Assembly (NCBI GenBank): GCA_963930655.1
Contig: OZ005603.1
Span: 23,512,201 to 23,576,200, forward strand
Length of the DNA: 64,000 bases
Source: Myrica gale
Lineage: Eukaryota > Streptophyta > Magnoliopsida > Fagales > Myricaceae
Reading direction: 5' to 3'
Below the pieces are notes generated by a model. That model was given only the letters and a program-made list of their open reading frames with translations. It searched no databases and had not been told where the DNA came from. Below are positions 55,419 to 64,000 of this stretch, piece after piece. A program made the position numbers and the translations under genes. Within the stretch, counting starts at the first letter, position 1; each line of letters opens with the position of its first letter.

Positions 55419-57537
55419 TTAACAAACATTCACAGACTTTTGAAAATATTCTTGAACATTTTTATCGGGCTGATCAGCAGACAACATATCCACACACATG
55501 GCTGCAGTGGTTGCATCTGCTGAGAAACCCTTGTCAACCATCATCTGGAGATACATCATTGCCTTTGACGTCTCATTATGTTGCAAGAGCCCTTTGATGA
55601 TTGTGTTATATGTAACATCATCCAGCAAGCAACAGTTGCCGTCCATTTGCTCGAGTAGTTTACATGCCTCATTTGTCAATCCCTCCACGAGAAGCCCTTT
55701 GATCATGATATTGTAAGTTCGAACATCCGGTTGCAATCCTTTGTTAGGAAGACTATAGAAGAGCTCTATTGCTAACGGAAGTTTCCCAGCATTACACATA
55801 CCATCAATTAAGATGTTGTAAATAACAATATTAAGGTCTAACCTCTTGTCTTCCATCTCTTGAAACAACGCTAGTGCCAGAGTTAATCGTTGGTTCTTAC
55901 ACAGGCCATCCAACAAAATAGCGTAAGTTTGGAGATCTGGATGTTGGCCAAACTCTAGCATCTTACGGAGTACATCCAAACCAGCCTGAGGTCTCCCAAC
56001 TCGGCAAAGTCCACCTATAAGAGTGGTGTGAGTGACGAAGTCAGGAATGATTCCATTTTTGGACATTTCTCGATAGAGACTCGTCACCTCATCTATCCTT
56101 TTGCTCTTGCAATATCCATGGATCAATAAGGTATAACTGAAAACACAAGTTGAGCATCCGCTCTCCAACATCATATTAAACACCTTAACAGCCTCATCCA
56201 TTTTGTTTTGCAAACAATAACCGTCAATCAAGGAGTTGTATGTGACTACGTCTGGCTTAATGCCTTTATGTATCATCGCATCGAAAACTTCTTTTGCCTC
56301 TAAAACTCTCCCATTTTTGCCAAGTGTATCAATCAAGGAGCTGTATGTTATTACGTTAGGCTCAATGCCTTTATGAATCATTACATCAAAAATTTCTTTT
56401 GCCTTTATAAGCATTCCCTTTTTGCCGAGTGTATCCACCAAGATATTGTATGTTCGCACATTTAGTGTGATTATATGCTGCACCATCTCATTCAGTTCCT
56501 TCCACTGGCCGAAATTGCATAGGCCCTGAATTAAAGAATTAAGTGACGAGGTCGGGATGAATTCCTTTACATGTCATTTCCGAGGAGAAGTTCAAAGCCT
56601 CAGTTACCAATCTCTCCTTGCATAAACTGTCAATGACTGTGTTATACAGCACTACATTGAGTTCAACGTTAGCTTGTTCCATCTTCCTAAGCACCCCAAC
56701 GGCCACACTAGTCTCACCTATTTTACACAAGGCGTTAATGATCGTCCCATAGGTAACTGCATTGGGTTTGTAGCCTTCGTTCTCCATTTTATTCGCCAAC
56801 ATCACAGCTTCAGAAATGTTACCTTTGAGACAGAGCCCCTTGACAAGAGCAGTTAGAGTAATTTGGTTTGGCAGATAACCAAGTTTCAAAATTCTTGCCA
56901 AAACAGAGAACCCGAGATCCACCTGGTCTAAATGGCAAAGGCAATTAATTAAAACGCTCAGTGTATAATCGTTGGGAACAATTCCTCGGTATTCCATTTC
57001 TTTAATAAGAGTGATCATTGTCGAATAGTGCTTCATTCTTGCAATTGCTTCATTCCTCGGTATTCCATTTCTTTAATAAGAGTGATCATTGTCGAATAGT
57101 GCTTCATTCTTGCAATTGCACCGAAATAATTGAGTGAAATCCACAATGGAAGGCAAAGGGTGCATTCGCACCATCCGTTGAAAAAAGCCTACGGCAGAAT
57201 CGAGGTTCCTTATGCTTTCAGATCGACATCGCTCTCTCACAGATTTCAAGAACTGAGTGGGGCTTTCAGCATTTTCTTTATCGGCAGTAGTACTGTTAGA
57301 GGTAGCGGTAGAAAAATGACAAGAGTTTTGAGGACGAAATGAAATCCTTAGACGACAACAATGATACCCCAGTAAGCAAACGATTCGAGAAGAGCAGAAG
57401 AGGGTTGAGAGATTTAGCAGCCGAACCCATTTCCGGAAAAAGTAGAGCAGAGGAATCAACAGCAGCAAAATGAATTTGTTCTCATCCCCACCATCTTCGT
57501 TTCTCAAAGAAGCTAGGAGTGTAGGGTTGCAGGACAC
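55419..57537 (-). pseudogene. P-class PPR protein gene, frameshifted
   Basis: About 14 tandem 35-residue pentatricopeptide repeats read on the minus strand (for example GIEPNVITYSSLIDTLGK and GIKPDVVTYNSLIDGYC). P-class PPR proteins bind organellar RNA; the long Rf-like form and a Ser/Leu/Arg-rich leader suggest mitochondrial targeting. The frame is broken three ways. There is one extra base at about 57124 and a 71-bp tandem duplication just before the first repeat (56982-57122). A small deletion near 56540-56490 replaces the expected VTYNSLIQGLC with a stop; a few codons after GQWKEL are also missing. The last segment (55419-56486, 355 codons) is open to the natural stop after QKSVNVC. Likely dead, though the 3' part could still encode about ten repeats. 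Confidence 0.88.
56982..57122. repeat. 71-bp tandem duplication in the PPR gene
   Basis: The tract ATTCCTCGGTATTCCATTTC... GCAATTGC appears at 56982 and again at 57052, offset by about 71 bp. The length is not a multiple of three, so it changes the reading frame. The duplicate at 6071 does not extend into it. Confidence 0.9.
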
Positions 57538-57726
57538 AGTTTCATCTAATACAACATCGCGTTAGAGGAAGCCGAGGATAGTGGGGCGAAAGTTTACAAG
57601 TTGATTTTAGTTATTTTCCGTTTTGCCCCCAATTAATGTACTTCGTTTTGACTGATCTTATGCGTTGAGCCTTTTATCTGGGCCGAGAAGTCTTTGGGCA
57701 AAACAAACTTAGTCACGATACCCATC

Positions 57727-58579
57727 TTTTTTTTTTCTAAGTAACATGAAATTTCATTTCACCGGAGAAGAAACAACAATGCTGAATACAGTGGAGCTAT
57801 CAAGGCCGGTACAAAGCACAGGGGCAAAAGAGCTCATAACAGCAAACTTAACATCCCGAAGGACCATACAATAACTGGCCAGGCCTGAATCTTAGTAGCC
57901 ACAAAGGCTGCATACAAGGGGGTCAAAAAGACCCAGATTTTTGAAACGGGTACAATAACCCGACACCGGAGGAGACCAATACCGGAGGAAATAGTGAGCA
58001 AGCTCCGCACTCCCATTGCCTCGACAACCCATCCACACCAGCATATACAAAAGGAGGGACAAAGTGAAGAACTTCATTGTTGCATAACACGCCACACTAA
58101 CCAAACATCCACGAGATCCCTCCCAACACAAACCAGAGAAATGAAGTTATTAGACACAACACTACAAATACAAAACACAAAGCAAAGAACCCTTGGACCG
58201 AGAAACAACAAGCCACAACAACCCAACCAAGGCAAAAGAAGGGTGGGCGCGTGAGATGTACTCGAGCCCACGTGTGCACGTGGAACCTCACGCGCCGGTG
58301 CACGAGCTCCAAGAGAATGGTCAAAGGAGGGCCGGGAGCGGACGAGCACAGCCGAATGGAGCGTGGCAACCAAAAAGTCCCCAAACCGCCAAGATCTACC
58401 CGTGAAGAACGCCCAAATGGAGGAGCATGCGGAAAGGGAGAAAGGGGAACAAAAGTCTAGGGGGAAAACGGAGAGGGCAGGCGTATAGGATGAAAATCTA
58501 GAGAGAGGGCAGGCGCAGAGGATGAAAATCTAGAGAGAGGGCAGATGCTCTATCTCTTGATGCGCGTTGATGAGTAAGT
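57727..58579 (-). mobile_element. Retroposon of 853 bp, minus orientation
   Basis: Exact 16-bp target duplication AGTCACGATACCCATC (57711-57726, 58580-58595) with a T-run at the left, the poly(A) tail of a minus-strand insert. The homologous region at 6640 lacks it. The right (5') end carries about 2.5 copies of a 31-bp repeat (GAGAGGGCAGGCG(T/C)A... at 58473, 58505, 58535). Several minus-strand frames (up to 99 codons) match nothing I know. It may be a LINE-derived nonautonomous element or a retroposed transcript. Confidence 0.85.
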
Positions 58580-58722
58580 AGTCACGATACCCATCGATTG
58601 CTATGGAAACGCTCGTTTCACTTGCCACTACCATATTTGTTCCAACGTTGAGTCCATCTCCTTAGGAATCGTTTTTGTTTTTTTTTCCTTCGCTCTGTTC
58701 CGTTCTAAAATGATACTTTTCG

Positions 58723-59427
58723 AAAATGGCAAAATTTTGCTAATTACCAACTTGGAAGCATCATTATTTAGTCATCACCCACAATTATGCACATCCTAAT
58801 AGATGAGATCAAGAATAATGTTGAAGTGGTGTGGCAGTCACTTTCATGATTAAGAGGAATTATAAGGCAACCATGCATTATAATTCAAGTGCAGCATGTT
58901 GAACTCCAGGGAGCTCTATAAAGATGACCACTACATGAGGGCATGTAATTCAAATGTGCCATCCTTTGCATAATTTTCTTTTTTACTTTTGCAAAATAAC
59001 CTACTTTAGAAAGCATGAACCGCTGGTTCAGCAGTCAGCACCAAACTTTGCTTTATAAATACGCCGTTTGTGTCAATTTCCTCGTCTCTAACGGAGCACT
59101 ACTGGAGGAGAAGTTCCATAAGAGCTCAAGTAAACCTCTGAACCCTACCCCCTCTTCATTGTTTCCTTTCCAAACGAAGCACATTGTTTTCAAACTGAAA
59201 AAGAACAACAGCATCTAGTTAAAACACTTACTTCTGGGATTCGTGCAAATTCCTTTGCAAGAAGGAGACTTCGTTCCTGTCGTTAATTTGGTCTCAAATT
59301 CTGGTTCTTTTTACATGCTCTGTTTTTTTGGCCGTTCTTTAGTGATGCATTTTTACGTAACAGATTATACTTTTCCTTGCTTTCATTCACAATGAGAGCT
59401 ACTTGTCTTCTCTGTTTGTTTTTACAG
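58723..59427. other. Upstream region of the polygalacturonase gene
   Basis: TTTATAAATACG (about 59052) is a TATA-like candidate. The tract 59250-59427 ends in TGTTTTTACAG, an intron acceptor directly before the coding exon, so part of this is probably 5' UTR and a 5' intron. Confidence 0.4.
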
Positions 59428-61106
59428 GTGATTAAGCTAGTGTCAGTGCTTGTGGTGGTGGTCTTCCTGAGTCTAAGAGGAGCTGGGAGCAGAAAAGCCA
59501 GGATACTGGGTTCCGGTGTCGTTGCCTCTTTCGAGTACACAGCTATAAGCTGCAGAGCTCACAGTGCATCACTGACAGATTTCGGTGGCGTTGGTGATGG
59601 CGAGACGTCAAACACGAAGGCTTTTCAGGCTGGAATCGATAGCCTAGGCCCAGGGATGAAGCCAGGATTTGTCTTTAGAGGGGCCAAATATAACTTTAAA
59701 TTGCTTGAAAATTTTTTCTACTCGGGTGTCGAGGTCATCTTTCTTGTACCTTGATTGATCTCATGGCCTTCACATTTTCATTATGATCAAAATAAGCATA
59801 GTCAAACATATTCTAAAACTTAAAAAAGAAAAAAAATTATAAACTTTAACTTAATTGTTAAAGTCAAATTTTCATCAATTATGCTATTTGAACTGGACGT
59901 CCGAGTAAAAGTCGTCAATTATAATATTAGTATTAAAACAGCTGAATGCAATCAAAAGTTTAAAATTTTCAGAATAAATAGCTCATAAATTATTGACAAA
60001 GTCACAAAATAATGTTAAATTTTAACCAAAATAACATAGATACACATAAATAATAGATCGAGTAATAATATTTTAATTAAACATAATAAAATTTAGAATT
60101 CTAACTTTGGGAATGTTTTTTTGTGTGCAAAGTAAAAATTTTGTTGTACTCCAGGAGTTGAGTATGAATTTTGTTATTTTCTATATATGAGACAAAATAG
60201 TGGGAGGGAGAAAAAATAGGTCATTGTGAGAAAATCTAAAAAAAATCTAGAGAGGTCATTGAGAAGTAGGAATTGAGAGAAAGAAAAAAGGAAAGAAAGA
60301 CTCTAAAAAAGAGTTAGGGAGAGGAATTTCAGAAAAAAAAAATAGAGGGAGATGAATTTTAGAAAAATGGAGGGAGAGATAAAAGTAAAAAAAATATAAA
60401 CTCTTAGTATTTTTTTAAAAAAAATTATTGGAGAGCCCACTTATAATGTAATTATTCACTCTCATGTTTTTTTCTCGAAAAAAATTTGAGGGGGCCATTA
60501 CAAAAATTACTACCAATTTTGCCTGCATAATGAAAAATTTTGCAAAAATTTAAAACTTTGACTATGTATGAAAAAAAATTGCAAAAAGTTTGGGGGGGCC
60601 ATGGCCCCCACTAACCCCCCCTTAGCTTCGTCTCTGCCTAGGCCAGTATGCATCAGACGGCGGTGCTCAGCTCTACTTTCCTGCTGGAAAATGGTTGACC
60701 GGCAACTTCCAGCTCACCAGCCACTTCCTTCTCTTCCTCGACAAGGATGTTGTTATGCTTGCTTCCCAGATCTTAAATCTCTCTTAAACTTGTTTCTTCT
60801 TCTCTATTTGTTTGTTAGTCAATTCTACTAAACCAATTTTGGTCTCATAAGTCTATAGATGTCAGCTATCCAACCTTTCCGAATTTCAGACAACACTTTC
60901 TACACAAACATGACTTTGTGAAGCTCTGGTTTAAAGACCTTTATATGTATGTTGTTACTAACTGCAACAATCAAATGATTTAGGATATGAACGAAAGGCA
61001 TGTCATCAAACCTCTGACATCTTACGGTCGAGGAAGGGAAGCTGCAGGCAAAAGGTACACCAGTCTCATATTCGGAACAAACCTCACAGATGTCGTAGTC
61101 ACAGGT
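59428..61106 (+). pseudogene. Polygalacturonase (glycoside hydrolase 28), split and truncated
   Basis: After an acceptor (TTTTTACAG) the frame reads IKLVSVLVVVVFLSLRGA, a signal-peptide-like segment, then FEYTAISCRAHSASLTDFGG, VGDGETSNTKAFQA. Family members start this exon with Met; here the codon is GTG (59428). At 59651 a hAT element interrupts codons of IDSLG; the frame resumes at 60645 with YASDGGAQLYFPAGKWLTG and TSHFLLFLDKDVVMLASQ. A further exon (60984-61106) carries IKPLTSYGRGREA and YTSLIFGTNLTDVVVTG. The rest, including the catalytic Asp residues, is missing; sequence changes to an HSP101 fragment. These enzymes cleave cell-wall pectin. Confidence 0.92.
59651..60636. mobile_element. 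hAT nonautonomous element of 986 bp in a polygalacturonase exon
   Basis: Exact 8-bp target duplication CCTAGGCC (59643-59650, 60637-60644). Ends CAGGGATGAAGCCAGG and the inverse of CAGAGACGAAGCTAAG match at 11-12 of 16. Inside the right end is GGGGGGGCCATGGCCCCC, typical of this hAT group. There is no transposase. The polygalacturonase frame is continuous across the site when one target copy is counted. Confidence 0.95.
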
Positions 61107-61119
61107 AAGCACTCTTCAT

Positions 61120-61223
61120 AAGGTGGAGAGTGCTTCAGGTGATACGACATTCCAGGCTTTGAAGACTTATGGGCGTGATCTTGTTGAGCAGGCAGGAAAT
61201 TAGCTTGACCCAATCATTGGAAG
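61120..61223 (+). pseudogene. HSP101 (ClpB1) exon fragment of about 104 bp
   Basis: Encodes KVESASGDTTFQALKTYGRD, then LVEQAG, which is the segment of plant cytosolic HSP101 just before its first ATPase domain (family continues KLDPVIGR). Here a 4-bp insertion creates a stop and LDPIIGR follows. It begins about 14 bp after polygalacturonase exon sequence ends and stops 12 bp before an LTR. It looks like filler DNA copied during break repair. Confidence 0.88.
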
Positions 61224-61234
61224 GTGGTGGTAAC

Positions 61235-61793
61235 TGTTAGAATTATGTGCCATCGGTAACCAAATAATTAATCCAGTCCTAATATTTCATATGAAACATA
61301 GTTTGGTGGAACAGATTAACTGTATGTAAATGGGGCATATTTGCAAAAATCTCAAATTTCATGGGTCAATTACAATATGTTGATGAACTTGATTGTAATT
61401 AGTAAAAATCCTAATTTTATTAGAATAAGAGTTCTTCAGTTTAATCATATGGCTGGAATTTGAGATTCATAAGGATCCTATGTCTCATGCTCTCTCTAGG
61501 GTTTCCCAAGGCAATAAAAATATAATTTTTATATTCGAGGGGTTGGTCATCATAACTTATTAATGAAATCCCAAAAACAGAAAGTGACATAAATCTCTTA
61601 GTAGGCAACGCATCTGAGTTGTTGTTCTGAATTCCTAGAGCTTTGGATTGGATCATAAAGCGGCTTGAAGTTTGTCGATTCTTGAATTCATGTATCAGCT
61701 AGGTAATCAAACCCACAATTGCAATTATAATCTTGATTGATGTTTTGTTGAAAACATGTTGCTTGTTTTAGTTTAATTCCGCATAAACTATCA
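61235..61793 (+). repeat. Copia-type 5' LTR, 559 bp
   Basis: Starts TGTTAGAATTATGTG, a common copia LTR beginning, and ends AAACTATCA, one base before a TGGTATCAGAGCC primer site (61795-61807). The 3' LTR is not in the window. Left flank is the HSP101 fragment. Confidence 0.8.
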
Positions 61794-61794
61794 G

Positions 61795-61807
61795 TGGTAT
61801 CAGAGCC
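61795..61807 (+). promoter_or_regulatory. Primer binding site (initiator tRNA-Met)
   Basis: TGGTATCAGAGCC, complementary to the 3' end of tRNA-iMet, directly after the LTR. Confidence 0.88.
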
Positions 61808-62845
61808 AGGTTCATATGATTGCAATTGTTGTATTATATGGACCTTGCTAATTTTTTATTAAGAATAAAAAGCCTAAATTTTTTCTGGTTATTATTCACG
61901 CACTAATATGAATAGTGCAGAATTTTATTATATTAAAAATTCGATTTACTGTTCAAGTTATTTTGTCCCTGAAATTTATTTTATAAAATCTCTACTTGGT
62001 TCATGAGAATAACATGGTTTATTTTTTTAGTGGTTATGAACAGTAAATGTTTGGAATTATTTAAAAAAACTATTCATAAGATGAACAAAGGAGGTTGCTT
62101 AAAAATTGGGTAGCAGCAGGCAAGCGGTGCTCCAACCCGCTACTGGGAGTCCCAGCCAGTGCCGCTCAGCCATGAGGCCGAGCATGTCTGCCCAGTACGA
62201 GGCTCTTGCAGCCCTGTGCCTTTGCAACACCCAGCAGGCGAGCGACCAAGGGTCCTGCGGAGCCAGTTGGGGGTTTCGGACCCAGTAGGGCTGCACAACC
62301 CCGGTGTAGGTGTCTGTTTTGGCCAAAATCGACACCTACACCTGGCAGGCCGATTTTTAAATAATTGTCACCTACACCTACCCCGTTAAGGGCAAAAACC
62401 CACCCTTAGCGGTGACAGTTTCCGGTTATCCTATATTCATATTGTACCCTTTTTTAGCATTTTACGCACTTGACCCAATGTATTTTTTTTCTTTTTTCTT
62501 TTGGTCCATTAATCACATATCAATAAAATCTAAACTAACGAAATCCAAATTCCCAAATCAATAAAATTTAGAAGAATGACACATTCCAAATCAAGAGAAA
62601 AACTTACTTGGTGTCACTGAAAGTGTTTTGATAGCACAAAAGGAACAAATCATAGAGGTACCTAAAAAAGTTCCTCCTCATTGATCTTCTTCCAAGCTTC
62701 ATGTTTTAGAATTGAAAAATCCGGTCAAAAGCTAACAAAAATAAAACTAAATGAATAAGGAAAATGTTAGTCCAAGGTTATATTACATGCAATGCATAAA
62801 TGATTTTGATGATAACAAAAGTTTCTAAGTTTTGAAGACTTTAGA
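61808..62845. other. Copia leader and GC-rich island without a gene
   Basis: An AT-rich leader is followed by a GC-rich segment (62105-62345) that is unlike the surroundings; overlapping frames there have no known domain. Its right edge contains the hairpin at 62303-62342. No gag sequence is recognised after it, so the element may be truncated. Confidence 0.4.
62303..62342. repeat. Imperfect 20-bp palindrome
   Basis: GGTGTAGGTGTCTGTTTTGG pairs with the following 20 bases at 18 of 20 positions with no loop. CACCTACACC appears a third time near 62370. Confidence 0.8.
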
Positions 62846-63069
62846 TTTTACATTGTCAATCAGAAGCTTGCCGAGGCCAAGCGGGAGCTCACTTAGTCCG
62901 AGCAGATGCTCACCGAGCTCAAAGAGCAAGCTCGCAATAGGTATGAAAATGAATCGTCGTGGGAGCAGAAACAGAGGCGGATGGAAATGGAGAGCCGGCG
63001 GGAGAGAAATCCTTTTTTCTCCTTCATATTGAATGTAGTCTATCACTTTGAGGTCACGAGAACCTTGTA
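62846..63069 (+). pseudogene. Coiled-coil coding relic, probably transposon-derived
   Basis: One frame reads NQKLAEAKREL, a stop, then SEQMLTELKEQARNRYENES and WEQKQRRMEMESRRER. The heptad-rich charged pattern resembles the C-terminal coiled coils of plant transposase_24-type proteins. One stop interrupts it. The assignment is tentative. Confidence 0.35.
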
Positions 63070-63079
63070 AATTGATATA

Positions 63080-63430
63080 TTATGGCATGCATCTTTGAGG
63101 AGAGTGGCACGGCCAAACATCATCCCAGAAGCGAATCAGCTTACCATTACCCAACAAAAGTCTAGCCCAAGTTCTGCCTGAAAGTCTCTCTCTACCGAAA
63201 AGAATCAGTGCGCGCCTAGAGAGAGCGAAAGCATCTGTCGCCTCAGGAGTATGGAAATACTTACTCCCAACATAAGGAGTCAAAGAGAGCTACACGAGCA
63301 GAACTTCTCAAGTCATCTTCACAACAAAAGGATAGGAATCCGCTTCTAAGGTTGTCTGTCACAAGAGGACTACTCTACCATCTTTCTTAAGACGAAAGGC
63401 GAGTTTTTGGGGTCCGATATAGAGTGAGCC
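63080..63430 (-). pseudogene. LINE ORF2 relic (RT to zinc-binding linker)
   Basis: Minus-strand frame includes TWARLLLGNGKLIRFWDDVW, the G-(N/D)-G-x2-IRFWDDxW signature that precedes the zf-RVT region in plant LINE ORF2. A stop ends it near 63080; upstream sequence to about 63430 may belong but is frameshifted. Confidence 0.75.
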
Positions 63431-63714
63431 TCTCCAAACATTCGAAAAAGGGCCCGGGAACTAGGGAGAAACTGAGAGGGATAGAATGTTACACCTGCAG
63501 TACAAGATGTCTATCATTAGCTCACGAAAAGACGGTGGCTGTTTCCAAGTTGTATTTCAAAAGGATTGGGGTTTATCTCTCTAAAATATTTCTAAGTGCA
63601 TTTGAACACCATCACACAAGTTGATAAGATCAATTTTTCATATTGTAAGTGTTTAAAGAAGTTTGGAATGGATTGGACACTTTAAAGCTGTTGTTTTTCT
63701 CTCCAGCACTTATA

Positions 63715-63900
63715 AGTCTCGACACATTGAGTAATGGTGTCGACACATTGCACTAACACCCGAGACAAGATTTTCAGACCATTTTAATGTGTCTGCACAC
63801 ACCACCAATGTGTCGACACATTGCACTATCTCCCGAGAGCAAAATTTCAGTCCAAGTTTTAATGTGTCAGCACATACCTATGTGTCGACACATACCACGA
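63715..63900. repeat. 72-73-bp tandem repeat with TGTCGACA cores
   Basis: Three degenerate units with TGTCGACA at 63738, 63811 and 63883. The first two share ACATTGCACTA(A/T)C, CCCGAGA and a CAG(A/T)CCA... TTTTAATGTGTC tail. Confidence 0.85.
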
Positions 63901-64000
63901 ATTGCAGAAATTCTGGAATGACGCAAGATCGTTTAAAATGGTTCAAAATGTTTCCAAATGGTCTCAAATGACCTTCAACGACACTCAAACTTTACAAGAA

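Overview
The window is plant nuclear DNA, most likely from a eudicot. The evidence is a P-class pentatricopeptide-repeat (PPR) gene, a plant-type TRM112 gene, fragments of ALFIN-like, polygalacturonase, HSP101 and LEA_2 genes, plant Ty1/copia and Ty3/gypsy retroelements, Mutator-like elements with long terminal inverted repeats (TIRs), hAT and CACTA remnants, and a plastid-like trnT(UGU). The sequence is AT-rich and gene-poor. I cannot name the species.

The only gene that looks intact is TRM112 (8840-9208, minus). Directly upstream on the same strand I can assemble two in-phase coding exons of an unrecognised protein whose stop codon overlaps the TRM112 start as ATGA. Every other recognisable protein-coding region is broken, captured or truncated.

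Layout. 1-6.8 kb is a compact paralogous copy (copy A) of blocks that recur, in the same order and orientation, between 22.9 and 58.7 kb (copy B). Comparing the copies gives empty sites for several insertions. 7.3-13.3 kb holds a 353-bp Mutator-type MITE, TRM112 and a 1.24-kb long-TIR element with an exact 9-bp target duplication. 13.5-17.6 kb is an internally deleted Ty1/copia element with a 199-bp MITE in its gag. 19.2-20.3 kb holds an orphan ALFIN-like exon and two unrecognised coding exons. 22.9-27.6 kb is copy B with CACTA, hAT and MITE insertions. 27.86-29.65 kb is a Pack-MULE-like element carrying part of a LEA_2 gene with its intron, with another MITE nested in its left TIR. 29.67-36.67 kb is a decayed 7-kb Mutator-like element holding transposase exons, a plastid-like trnT, a 1282-bp solo LTR with a 5-bp target duplication and a 257-bp tandem duplication. 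38-45 kb holds a SINE-like unit, a duplicated noncoding unit, a 686-bp retroposon and a gag-protease-only gypsy element. 48-52 kb holds a LINE RNase H relic and a ZMYM1-like hAT transposase relic. 55.4-57.5 kb is a frameshifted PPR gene. 59.4-61.2 kb is a polygalacturonase gene split by a 986-bp hAT element and ending beside a 104-bp piece of HSP101. 61.2-64 kb holds a copia LTR with a primer site, a LINE relic and a 72-bp tandem repeat.

There is no operon-like system. The coherent theme is gene capture and breakage by transposons: at least three Mutator-type families share the window, one carries a host gene fragment and another carries a plastid tRNA. All assignments are from reading the sequence and recalling families; no search was run.
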